Shown: positions 27,856-39,684 of the stretch, in pieces | How the letters are laid out: every line of letters starts with the position of its first letter | Position numbering within the stretch: position 1 is the first letter of the stretch | NCBI GenBank assembly: GCA_022316685.1 | Contig: JAKJHU010000039.1 | Span: 3,224,001-3,288,000, forward strand | Direction: 5' to 3' | DNA length: 64,000 bases | DNA from: Progne subis subis | Lineage: Eukaryota > Chordata > Aves > Passeriformes > Hirundinidae | Translations under genes and position numbers: made by a program | The notes under the pieces: generated by a model | What the model was told of the DNA's origin: nothing | Databases searched by the model: none | Seen by the model: only the letters and a program-made list of their open reading frames with translations

Positions 27856-27905
27856 TTTGCATAGGTGTTAAGAATAATTTTTTGCATAGGTGTTAAGAGT
27901 AATTT
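27856..27905. repeat. 25-bp tandem duplication
   Basis: Two adjacent copies of a 25-bp unit that begins TTTGCATAGG and ends TAATTT differ at a single base (AGAATAA versus AGAGTAA). This is a recent local duplication inside the large intron with no apparent function. Confidence 0.85.
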
Positions 27906-30900
27906 TTTACTTGGACTGAAGCTTCTTCCCATTACATTTCTTCAGTCTTTGCTGTTAAGTGTTCTCATGTCAGTGACTTCATTGTGGACATTGCAGGAAG
28001 TGAATAAAGATGATCAAATTTTAATATACAGCCTCCTTTTAGGAAATACAATAGAATTTTAAGTAATGATGGAGATAGTTTTGTCAAGTTTTGCTGCAGA
28101 CTTAGCTTGCTATTTTGTATTTCTTTCTGTAGCCAACAGCCATTAAATTCTTCATATGATGTTTTCAAGAATAGGTATTGAGGCCAACTCCCCAAGGTGA
28201 GAGGAAGTCATTGGATGGGAAATAGTGGCAAGCTGTCCTGTCACTAAAGGGGTATTTTCATTTTAGTGTTAACCAGTGTGACATAGCTTTCAAATTCATG
28301 TAGCATTTTGTGCAATAGAGTTTGCATGGAATGGTTTTAAGTCTATGTTTTGAGAAATTAATCTTCCCCTGTTGATACAAATCATAGTTGCTTCATATCA
28401 GTACTCTGCTGGGAGTGGCTTGAATATGTTAAACAACACTAAAGTCTTTCCAGCCCTTTCCCCAGGCTCAACAACTTGTTTTACAGTACAGTGAATTCTG
28501 GGTCAGAAGCCTCATCCATTGCCAGAGTATCTGGACTTTGGCTTCTTAAAGAGAAGGTTCCAGGACTTCTCAGATCTTTTTATATTGACTGTGTCTCTGA
28601 ATGCATCCACCAGCCTAGGGGCTAAGGATGGTTTTTAACTGTCCACAGACTCTCTCTAGGTTGAACTTGTTGTTGTACTGTTCCAGCATGCAGATGGTCC
28701 AGAGTTGTGTATTCCTTCATCTGGAGAAAAGGACCTTCCCTGGCTCAGGGGACTTCATGCCCCTTGCAGCCTCTTCATTAACTAGTTCTCAAAGACCCTT
28801 TCCTGACTTACATTAAGGGTAAGACTTTACAAGTACTTAGTGAGCTGAAAGAATGGAAATGGATTTCCTAAGGACATCCACAGCCATTATATTCCTCTGT
28901 GACTGTTTACAGGTCTGGAAATATGTGAAGAAGAATTAGTCCCCATTAGGCTCAGCGCAGCTATCACTGAGAATTGCCAGACATCTTGTGGGTGGTGGGA
29001 TCCCACCTAACAAGTGAACATTGCAGGTGATGAACACCCTCAACAACTCTTAAAAGTGAAAGGATTTGGGGTACCCAGAGTCTGGTCAGACCAACCTATA
29101 GGAGAGGATTTCTCAACCTCCGGCCATTAACAGAACCACTGAGCAACAGTCCTGCTGGCCAATGGAGCAGCCAGTTAAAAGCAGGGTCAGAAGAGTCACA
29201 CGTCGCAGTACTATGGAAGGTCATTTTATTTAATTAAATAGAATAATATTCTACTTTTGTATAGGCTTTTTAAAATGATTCCTTTGGTGCTGAAAAATAG
29301 CAAGACTAGTGAACTATTTAATGAGGGACATTAGTGTACACTACCACGGAACTAGCTGATTTCTTGTTTAGTCTGATGAGGTATTTAGCCGCTATGAGTT
29401 ATTGGTTGTGTAGGTTAAAGCAGCACTACTCACTTGTTACAGGTTAAGGAATGGCCAGGACTTTGACTTGACTAATCTGGGGTGAAAGGTCTGGTGAGCT
29501 CTAAGAAAAGAGATCATGGATTTTGATCAGGTAAGAAAAACCAAAAAAACCAACAACCCCCCCACCCCACCCCACCCCAAAACATCCTACTGTTTCAATC
29601 TCTGTCAGCATTTTGCTGGACATTTACTCAAAAAGGCCATTGAAACAACTGAACTGAAAAATACCATAGTGAGGATAAAGGATTTTGGTTTGATTCAAAA
29701 TGAAACACAATCTCCTTCTCAACGAAATGACCCTTTCCCACTGCCAACTGTGCACAGGCTTGAATGAAACATTCCATTTGTGACTATTTTTTCTCTTTCT
29801 TAAAAACAATTCCCTTGAGTTCACTTTTGAAGCAAGGTACTGCTCCAAAATGAAAATCCAGCTTCTTATTTGTGAAACACTGATACAAAATGTCTCAACC
29901 TTTCTGAAAATCAGTTATTTTTTTTCAGCTCTTAATCCTTTCTTCCCTCCCACTTACTTTTGATTGAAACTACTTTGTTCAAATTCACTCCTTCACTGAG
30001 ATGTTTAGATCACCTTGAAGCTGCATTTTTTAGAGTAAACAAAGGCATTTCACTCCCTCCTACCATGCTCATACTGATACTCTTCAGCATGTGGTTATAG
30101 CACTTACTTCTAGATATGGATGTTGCTGGGAGTTTGGTGGGGAAGCAAAAACTGGATGCCTTGTTGATGAAATCTCTATTGACATTTAAATTCCCAACCA
30201 AACAGGGGTTTTAACTGTCAGAGAAGGAAAAAAAAAAAAAAAAAATCAGTTTTTCAGCTTCTGGCACTGCATTACAAACAATGGAAGTGGGGTTCACTGC
30301 CTGTTTGGCAGCTGAAAGGGATTCTTTAACTCAACAAGGGACTGAAGTAACTTCCTCCAAATTGGTCTTGTTTGTGTTGAGTGGGGCAGTTGTACTTATG
30401 TCTGAATATACAGTCACATTAACAACAGCGTAAATTATGCTTCTGTGAGAAAGAGAGACCTCTTGCATTTTCAGCATGTTCTCATCAATTATCAGTAATT
30501 TTCCCATCATGTGCTGAATATCTTTACCTAGATGCTATGTGGTTACCTCATGTAAGAGCAATGAGGTCCCTGTCTATGCAATGGCATGGTGTCATCTCCA
30601 CAGTTAAGTTTCTTTAATATTAAAATGACGATATTTAAATAATTTCTCTGGAGTTTGCCATTTGATTTGAAATTTCTGGAACTGTGTTGGCAGAGAATTA
30701 CTCTAGAGTCATTCCTTAACCTTTCTAGAAAGTTAGTCCAGAGATTAGTAATACTCTCTCCTCTTCCCCTTTCCTTTTCCCAAATTAATCAGCTTATCCT
30801 GTTTCCAAGTAACAGTTGCGTTTATGAGATGCCTGTTCCGTGACTCATGGGTGAAATCGCCTCTGAAGCTCTCCCTACAGTCCTTGATGCTTGAGGAGGA

Positions 30901-31619
30901 GCACAGTGGTGCGGTGGGGTTGATGCTCTCTGAACTGACTGGGTGAGCACGGCCTGTTTGTAGCGGTGTCCGTGTCACAACACATCACCTTCGTCGTGCT
31001 CTCCTGCAGAATCCCAGCAGAGAAGCCCCTGTCAGACTGCTCTGGGGAAATGATGTGTCCCAGCCACTGCTGCCAGTGGCTCAGGTTAGACGCCCTTTGT
31101 TGGCTGAGTGTGAAAACTCTGGAATCTTTTCAAATGCTGCCTTGAGATCATGGGCAGTGCCAGGCATTCCTGCAGGCGCAGCTGCCATCTGTGGCCGTGT
31201 TAGCGGGGCAGTTTAACACTGAGGTACTGGGGAAGGACCAGGTAGTTGGACAGCAAATGTGGGCTCAAGCAGGTAGCAGAGGTTAAAGAAACCCCTCATG
31301 TTAAAGAGAGGGGAGGAGGGGTAGCGCTGTTATTTTGCTTTATGGGGGGATTCAACAAAGGCACTGTGCTTTTCAGGCTGCCATTTCCCTAGCATTTTAA
31401 ATACCACCCCATTCCTCTCATTATAGCTGGGGATTCTGGCTTTCCCAGGGGGGAGGAGATGTTCTAAATGGGCTGCCAGGGAGTTGGATTTAATGCACTA
31501 GGAAGAGCTGGCTTCACCAAGTTAAAAAGCAAAACAAAACCCAATCCTCCATTCCTATTTTTAGTGTTTATGACCAAGTATTTTTGCTTGGTTGCTCATT
31601 TTGAAAGGGTTTAGTGAGC

Positions 31620-32800
31620 CTGCCAGTTGATTGAAAGCTCTGTGGTGTGTGAGCCGGCCTGGCCGGGGAGCCTGCAGTGCATAGCGACGAGGTCGGAGCT
31701 GTGCCGGAGGTTTTTTTCCACTGCAGTTTGTTGAAGGGTAACGAAAATGTCCCTGGGGCAAAGGGGATGTTGGCTTTCCAGGTTGTGGTGATTCATCTTG
31801 CCGGGATAAGGAGTCTTTCTCCCGCTCCCGCCTTTTCATCTCCATCTCCCTCACCCCCACTTCACTGCGCAACCAAAGGCAAAGCCAGCCCCTCTCCACG
31901 CAGGGGTTTTGCCGGCGGTCTCCGGCAGCAGCCCCGGTGAGCTGCACCGCCCGGGCAGCATTAGCATTCAGCGCCTGTCCTCCTGGCCAGTTCGCGCTCT
32001 ATAAATGGGTTTATTCTCGTTATTAGGAGCGATGTCCCCGGCATATGGAGCCGGTGCGGTGCCTGCAGGCAGGTTTCCTTCCTGTGGGTGTTGGTAAGCG
32101 GCCCAAGCGCCTCCTGGCAATTAGCAGATCGTTACCCATAATGCAGCACGCAGCGATGCAGCCTGGTGGTTTCTCTGGAGGTCACTCTGACCTAATTCAC
32201 CCCCAGGAACTGTACAGCGCTGGCACGACTTACCAGTGCATTAACAAGCTGATGCTTCAGTACAAGGTTATTTGAGTGCTCCCACATTATTTTTCTGAGG
32301 CAAGAAATAGCCATTTTGTCTGGCGGCCAACAGTGGTTAATAGGGGCTAGTCTGGAAGAAGAGGGAGCCGAGCGGTGTCTGGTTTTGAGATGAGACATCG
32401 GGCTACGCGGCGTCCGTCTCCTCTGGCTGTAAGGCTGGGCGCTGTTTCTGATCCCCCAGGTTACATATGTGCAGGGCTCCGTTTGCCGCCTCAGTTCTGC
32501 GCTACCGCAGCACGTTTGCAACGAGAAGAGCGGCGAGTGTCAGGTGTGCCTGAGTCCCCAGGGCTCGGCCCCAGAGGGACGGGCCCGAGCCCAGATCTGC
32601 CCCAGTCCAAGCCCCTGGAGATACGAAACGGAGGCACAGATTCAGCCTGTCCCAGGCAGTTTTGGAAGGGCAGGTGTGCCTGGCCGGAGGGGGATGCCCA
32701 CACGGCAGCAGAAACCCTGGCAGGGCTCGTCCTCCCTCTGGCAAACCTGCACACAGGGCAGAGGGCCTGGCTGCAGCATCACCGGCCCAAATCAGCGTGT
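31620..32800. promoter_or_regulatory. GC/CpG-rich intronic region with TATA-like and ZNF143-like motifs
   Basis: This is the most GC- and CpG-rich part of the 26 kb intron. At 32000-32009 it has TATAAATGGG just after a CpG-bearing stretch. The overlapping CTATAAATGG resembles both a MEF2 site and a CArG box with one mismatch. At 32135-32145 is CCCATAATGCA, which fits the core of the ZNF143 (SBS) motif. These features suggest an enhancer or an internal promoter. No spliced exon can be assigned, and open frames here (32375-32872 +, 32502-32837 -) look like GC-driven chance frames. Confidence 0.3.
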
Positions 32801-35800
32801 TCTCCCAGGGCGGTGATTTGCGTGCACCAAAATTCATTGCTGGCAGTTTTCAGACACCTTAAAAATCTCTAATTTATTTATTTTCATTTCTCCCTGCTAA
32901 GATACGTATGGCTGGATTGTGCATGCTGAGGAAGGGGTGTACTCAGGGAGAGGCACACACAGACCTGTTGCAGTAAAGCTGTTCTAAAACAGTTTCTCAA
33001 GCAGTCTTCCTGTAAGATATGGGGCATCTGCTGCCACGGGGATGGTGTGTAGGGGAATGATTTGACTGACAAACCATTAGGAAGCCCAGAATAACTCAGT
33101 TCTGGCTTGTGCCTTTGCATGCTCCAGAGGTCACCCCTGAATCCCACACAGTTGCTCCTGCCACCCTGTGCCAGACAAAGTTGCACTGCCTTGTCTGCAG
33201 CTGATCTCCCTGGGTGCATGTGGGTCTGTGCATACACATTTGTGCACACTTCATTTTGTTTATGCACGAGTGGCCTGAGCCAAGCTTTGTTCTTCATGTA
33301 CCCTCTGTAACCCTGGCTCCTTATCCCAGCTGATGCTCTTGATGCTTAAAATGGTTTCAAGAGGAAATTATGCAGCATTGTAGAGTCAAAGCTGTGCATG
33401 AGTGGAGCTGGTGGGTGGACTTTCCTCAGGCAATGAACTTCTCTGGAGAGTGCCTGGAGATGAGAGGTCTTTTGGCAGGAGCTTACTCCTTTGCTCCCTG
33501 TGCCCTTTGGTGTTTGCATGGCTAAAGGAACAGCAGGGCAGTGCAGGAGAGCGAGCTGCATGTACTACCTGCCACACCCAACCATTTTATAGCTTCCCCA
33601 AGATCCCTGGCCTTGCTTTCAAACACAGGTCTGTCCTGCTTTCTCCAATTACACCTGCCAAACTGCAGCTGGGGCTGAACCACTACCATTTACACAGGGG
33701 TTTTATTTGTCCCTTGGGTGAACAATTAAAGTGGGCTCTCTTGTATCACTGTCAAATATTTGAGCAATTGCTTGTAATTTATATGAGCTCTTCCACTGGA
33801 ACTGGCAGTACTGAGAAGCAAACCACCACCTCCGGAGTGCAGCTGGCCACCAGTCCTGCTGCTAATGCAGCAGAGTGCCCCTTCTCTTTTTGTGGGCTCA
33901 GTTTTAGCTCTGTCCATGCTGGCCAGAACAACTGTAGGGCCAGAAAATGGAATAATAGGAACTGTAAGTTCTTTTACAGCTGAGTGGTTTCAGAGATCCA
34001 TCAATTATCAAGGCATTAATTCTTCCACAATTACTGGCACGTTGTGACATATTGGAATAGAGGAGAGTTGGTCTCTGACCAAATCAGACTGACCAGATTA
34101 TCCAGTGAAACCACTGAGTCCTTTTGGACTCACTTCTTTAGCAGAGTTGGCAGTGCTGGAACACACTGGGAGAAACAGCTAGGTTTTCTCACTTCAGTCA
34201 GGACACAGAAATTCACAGTGGTGATATTTCCTCTCCTGTCTGATAATAATAAACCCCAGTGTGGTGCCTATGAGACTTTTTTTTTGTTTCTTTGTATGTT
34301 TTTCTTAAGAAGATGGATTCAGCAGGGCCCTGTACTGAAGGGGGTGAGACGAGAGCTCTTCACCTACAGCCTCCAACATCTCCCCCTGTCCTGGCCGCCA
34401 GGAAAGCTGTTATATTTTTCTGTAATAAAATACTCATGCTTCTCCATATCACAGAGACAGTGTGGCAGGTGGTGCCTTGGATCCTCACCCCACAAACACT
34501 TTTGAAGGCTTCTGTTCATGAGTACCTCCGTTTGAGCAGGCAGGCATATGTCTCTTCACTGCAACACCTTCACCTTGTGAGGTGGGAAGGGCCAGGAAAA
34601 TGCCGAGAGCTCCCCAACCTCATCCTTTAGGAATGTTTGGTCTTTTTCTGAGAGTTGCAGCTTCTTGAGCCCTGGGATTCTGGCAGAGCTGAGCCCTTCA
34701 GTGTCCTTGGACAGTCAGAGATTTTACGGGCTTTTTCTAGTCCGACTGTTGTTGACACTGCATATCTGTGAGCATGCCTTCTTAGACAGACAAATGAGGG
34801 CTACCTTTTAAAATCATAACCATAAAATCATACCAGTTATTAGAATTACAAGTTTCCCTTCTTTTGTACTGGTAATGGTAATAATTCTGTCTAATGGTGG
34901 CAGTGGCCACAACAAACCTTATTCAATCTTAGCAGAAGGAAATAATGAATTTTCCTCACATGTAAACTTCCATTATTTGGATGGGGCTCCTGTGACATAG
35001 GCCATTATATCTGTAATATGTATTTATAGTTGTTTAAAGACCTGAAAGTTTATGGAATAAATCTGATGCAATATAGCCAGGAGGCCTGTGAGTTTTCATC
35101 ATACTATTGATTAAAAAGCCCACCACTACACTGTGAAGATAATGGAAAGAATTGGAAACTGGGTAAAAATTCCTTTTATTCTGTATAAATAATTTCACAT
35201 TTGTTTTAAAAGAATTATATTTGCTTACTTTTTGTTCCTCAAGATAATCTCTGCCTTTGAAAAAGATTATTGATTGGATTGTTAACTTAAATAGTCTGTG
35301 GCGGGTGTGACAGAGCACATGGCTGCAATTAATCTTGCAATGCAGAATCCATTATTGAAAAAGCACTAATGAGCCGTTCCAAGGCCTTCACTGGTCACAG
35401 AAAGCCTGGAAGCAGCAGATTGCTCCTGCCCTTTAATGTCAGCTTTGGTCTTTAGTGTTATACAGCCAGTGTAAGCAGAAGAGATTTTTTTAGATTTTTT
35501 TTCAGATATTTATGCTAAAATTCTCTTTCCCATCAGCCTGCAATTTTACCAGGTGTGGGATACAAGAAATGGTCTCTAAATGTGCTCACCTCCCCACTCT
35601 TCTGACCAGATGTCAATTGTACAATGTGCAGTTAAAGCCAGTGTGGCATGTGAAACACTGATGTCACTATAAAATATGGTCTCAGTCTCAAAGTTCAGAT
35701 CCAGAGGAGAGTTTTGACAGAGATGAGAGAGCTTTCAAAGCTGATCTACACTTTAAAATATTGTTTTAAGACAAAGGGATGAGCTGTTGAAAACCTCACT

Positions 35801-36281
35801 GCAAGTTTTATTGTCTCTGTCTGTTGTTTATAGCTATTGCAGCATAGCAAAAGTTTAGGTAGAGAATAGTTATGGTAGATTAGAAACCATCAATGTTAAC
35901 ATATTGCCTTCTCCTTCAACAGAACTGCTCCCAGGGTGTATTTTAGAGGTCTGTCTATTGACTTCGGTGACACCATAAATATGTGTTACTTCCTCCCCCT
36001 ATTAGATCTGCAGAGCTGATACAGACTTGTGAGAGTGATCCAGGGTTTCCCGGGGTGGAGCCACCACCTGAATTATTAACTGAGTTTCAGCTGCAGACTC
36101 TGCTGCACACCTTAGCCACAGCAAACACTGTTCATCACACAATTAGGTGAAATAAGACTCTTTCTCCATCTTAAACACATAGCAAGAAGACTTTCAGCTC
36201 TCTGGATTGTGTGCTACTGCAGTGTTCATAATAACTTGAATCACATTTTGGACCTGCTCTATGTGTAAAATAAAATTGTGG

Positions 36282-36363
36282 CTTTTTTTCTTTTTTCTTC
36301 TTCTTCTTTTTTTTTTTTTTTTTTTTCTTTTTTTTTTCTTTTTTTTTTTTTTTTTTTTTTTTC
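36282..36363 (+). repeat. T/C tract followed by a T-run/CCGG/A-run palindrome
   Basis: About 80 bases contain only T and C, mostly T. The tract ends in a T run, CCGGGGG and a run of nine A at about 36351-36379. The junction forms an inverted repeat (T run, CC, GG, A run) that could fold as a hairpin. Poly-lysine and poly-phenylalanine frames across this tract are artefacts. Confidence 0.85.
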
Positions 36364-38698
36364 CGGGGGAAAAAAAAAATGGAATTTGGGTGCACCTGAA
36401 GTAGCTTGCCACATGCAGCTACAGGACTTTGTGTTCAGGTATTCTGACACAGAAGGAATGCTAAGAAGTTCTGTGATATGGAGTAGGGATGGTGTTCACT
36501 AACACTGCCTCAGGAAATCTTGGATGTGTGAATTTTCTCAAAGCATGTAAAACACTAGGTTTTGAACAAAAGTAGCAGGAAAAGAAAGAGATAGTGAAGA
36601 AGGAGAAACCAGGGAGGAAAGGAAATAATTTTAAGCTTTTGAGCATCTAGTGGCATGCTTGCCATATACTACAGTGTCTCACCATGCTGATAGCATAAGT
36701 AAAAAAAGTCTTTCCAATGACATTAAGTTGAGGTCATGGTACCACAAGGAATATTGCTTAATATGAAAGAGCACTGACTTAGAGGCTGAAGAAAGACATT
36801 CTTTTTGCCTTACACATGATATAAGCCCTGGGCTAACAGAGAACAACCTGCAGTTACACAGACTTGACTCTTGTAGTCACAGTGCTTGGAGAGAGAGCCT
36901 AATCGAGTGAATGAATTGGTATGTTCTTGCAAAATAATTCTGCATTGCTATCAAAAAGCAATCATTGTAGCACTCTCTCTATTCCTAATTTTTCTAAGGA
37001 ATCCTCAGCCCACAAGAGACTATTTCTTTTAGGCTTGTGGTAGGTGTGGTTCTTAAGAAGTTCTCTGCAATAGAGGTAAGATATATCACTTCAAGGATGA
37101 GGGACCACTCATGTGAGGTGCCACACAGGAGACCTGAGAGGTGTTTTTTGAGGAAAATGAGGAACAAAACAGTCAAGACTGATAACTGGAAGAGATCAGG
37201 AATGGCTAAGAAAGGACAGAGATAAAGTAGCGAGCAGGACCTGATCCTCATGGTATGTTAGAAAGGGAGGACCTTCAGCTGGAGTCTGTAGAGTCTCTGC
37301 AATGAGCAGTGTGTGTACACTGGCAAGTGAGCAAGATGTGCATGCATTTAGCTGGGATTTATTTCTGTAAGTTTGATTCAATTCTTTCTGTTTCTTTTCA
37401 AATGTGACTGAAGCTATTTAACTCTCTGATTAATTCACCTCCCTATGAGCTGTTTTCTGTGATATATTCCAGCACTGTACAACATTTTTGGAAACAACTC
37501 TTTGCTGTTAGGATGAATTCCTCCCTGATGTGTAGCATGGCACATTTGTTCTATTTACTGGTATTGGAAAAAGGTTTGCATTCAATGTAAATCAGATCTG
37601 GAGGAACATTTCAGTGTCATGTCAGGTTCTGGTAGTTTGGTAGTATCAGAAAGTATATGTGGTCCTCTCAGCAAGAAAAAGTATCTTGTCACATCTCCTT
37701 TTGCTTAGTTGCAGTTTCAAGGTCCCCAGAACTTTAGTTGGTCCACTGTAAATCTCAGTAAAAACTGTCATTTTTTTTGTACTGACATTTCAAGGGCTCC
37801 AAAACCCTGTGATCTTCTTAGTCCATCTGAGCTCATCAGTATTGTCAAGATGTTTCTTCATTCAAAGGCTTAAGAGTGATATAAGCAATTTCAATAATAT
37901 AAGCAATTTTTCCTTCTCTAAATATCTCCTTTGTTTTCTATTCAACTTCTTTAATAATTATGCCTACACATTTCTTTGCTGGACAGGCTTAGTTGTTGTA
38001 TCACAATGCAAATATAATTGCAGAACAAAAATTCTTATTACAGCATTTGGTAGTATCATGGACACGTAAGAGAAATATATTCCCTTCAGCATTACTTCCT
38101 TATCCAGCAATTCTCAGCCACTGTTTGCTTCACTAACTGGAAAATACAGAAACTTTTTGTAGGATGGTAATGGGTGCTGTGATGACACAGCAAAATGTTA
38201 CTATAGGCCTGGTAATCATGACACATCTGAGCCCACATCTACCATAGACATGCCTTTTTTTTCTTATTGGAGAAACAGCCTTTCTTCCTCCACTCTTAGA
38301 AAGACACTTAGCCTGGTGGAAGTAGAAAAGATTTTTTCCAATCCCTTGGATGTAGTCTAAGAACAGCAGATCGGGTAGAGGTGAAAAACCCCACACAACT
38401 TATGGTGCCAGTTTCTAGAAGAAGCAGGTGGCAGTGCTGGATGTGCATACCTGTGTTCCTAGTCTTTCACAGATGACAAGTTGACTCTCCCTGCCCTGAC
38501 TATGCACAGTGTTAATGTTTAAGGGTGTCAGAGAAGGATTCTAAATACAGGGCTTTCCAAGAAGGCAGACAGGAGCTTATTGCATGTGACTTAGGCAATG
38601 TCTCAGCCAGGTAAGGGTGGTTTGGGAGTACAGTATCTTATTTCAGCGGTATATTTGTCTTGTTTTGTTTTGCAGAAGGAACACTGATCCTACTTTTG

Positions 38699-38721
38699 GT
38701 TTGTTTGTTTGTTTGTTTGTA
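38699..38721 (+). repeat. (GTTT)n microsatellite
   Basis: About five GTTT units lie in the large intron about 850 bases before the next coding exon. Confidence 0.85.
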
Positions 38722-39571
38722 TTTTCCCCTCCAGAAAGCCCATTGCTGACCCTGCTACTGTGATACCGCTGTTTTGCAAAGCTGAAGTCGACACGCATGT
38801 AGGGGCGGGGGTTGTAACTCTGGCAATTTGTCCTTCCCAATTAGGTGTGACTGTTCTGCTAGCTTTCCCTTCTTTATTCCTTTCATTTAGTTCATTGTGG
38901 GAGTTGGCTTGGGTTTTTTTTCCCCTTTTGGTTTCCTGTTTTGATCCTGGAAGGTTAGCTGTGCAATTTGGTTTCTTCTGTGCCAACCAACTTTAGTGGC
39001 AGAGCTCTTAAAAAAATTAAAAGCTATATCCTTCCATCCCGTCTTGCGTCTTCTCTGTATGCTACTGCTTCCATTTAAGCAAAGTTTACAGAATTGCTCC
39101 ACCCATTTGGACACCAGGAAAGGAAGCTGTAAAATGGAGAATAACCTCATTTCCACCAGGTCCTTCGTTCCGGTTGAAACAACGCTAATTGAAACTCTAG
39201 TCCAATTTCTATTAAGACGGATGGTCTCTCTCTGAAATTGGGTTTGTTTCTGATTTCATCCTTTTTTCTTGTAGTCTTAAAAAAATATATATATATAAAT
39301 CCCCACAAAAACCAACTCAAAGCCAAACCATTTTTAAGAGCTCTGAATAAAACTGCTTTGCCAATGGGGAATGGGTGGAGATGACTCTGATTTTCTCTTG
39401 TGCCCGGCAGCGAAAGGGTTAATGCCTGCTTTCCTCTTTGATATCTGTTAGTTGCAGCCCATGTTGTGATCAGTCCATGTCCATGTGTGTTTTGTTCCCA
39501 AATTTAATACCGGTTAATTAACGAGCAATAAGCGAGCCTTAACAATGACCGTTGTTTCCGATCTTCCTCAG

Positions 39572-39684
39572 GGCACCCGACCTGCCTGCAGTTCACCACA
39601 AACATGACTGAGGCTGTTAAAACCTATCAGTGGCAATGCATTGAGTGCAAATCCTGCAGCCTTTGTGGGACCTCAGAGAATGAT
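39572..39684 (+). CDS. DPF3: DPF3b exon encoding the end of PHD1 and start of PHD2
   Basis: The exon encodes [20 protein letters not shown], then [17 protein letters not shown]. It supplies the His-x2-Cys pair (HPTC) and the final C-x2-C (CIEC) of PHD1, and the first C-x2-C (CSLC) of PHD2. The two fingers are fused through CIECKSC, as in all DPF tandem PHD domains. The exon runs from acceptor TTCCTCAG to donor GTGAGT. It enters by completing Gly (G+GG) and ends on a full codon. It is used only in the long isoform. Compared with the human protein as I recall it, it has Thr for Leu (FTTNM), Gln for Lys (TYQWQ) and Ser for Ile (SCSLC); no zinc ligand is changed. Confidence 0.97.

Larger units (their letters stand above)
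13591..39571 (+). other. DPF3: DPF3 intron of about 26 kb containing the alternative last exon
   Basis: For the long isoform this whole stretch is spliced out, from donor GTAGGT (13591) to an acceptor ending TTCCTCAG (39571). It holds the DPF3a terminal exon and its UTR (16436 to about 17230, listed separately). Otherwise I see no coding exon or RNA gene. Simple repeats include a run of 40 T at 14222-14261, an A run at 19853-19874, a T/C tract at 36282-36363 and a (GTTT)n run at 38699-38721. There is a 25-bp tandem duplication at 27856-27905. GC rises at about 31.6-32.8 kb. The open frames at 25435-25950, 32375-32872 and 33402-33983 show no recognisable domain and are taken as chance frames. 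Confidence 0.85.

Noticed and set aside
36171..36502. Poly-lysine and poly-phenylalanine open frames on both strands
   Set aside because: They are translations of the T/C tract and have no other coding sign.
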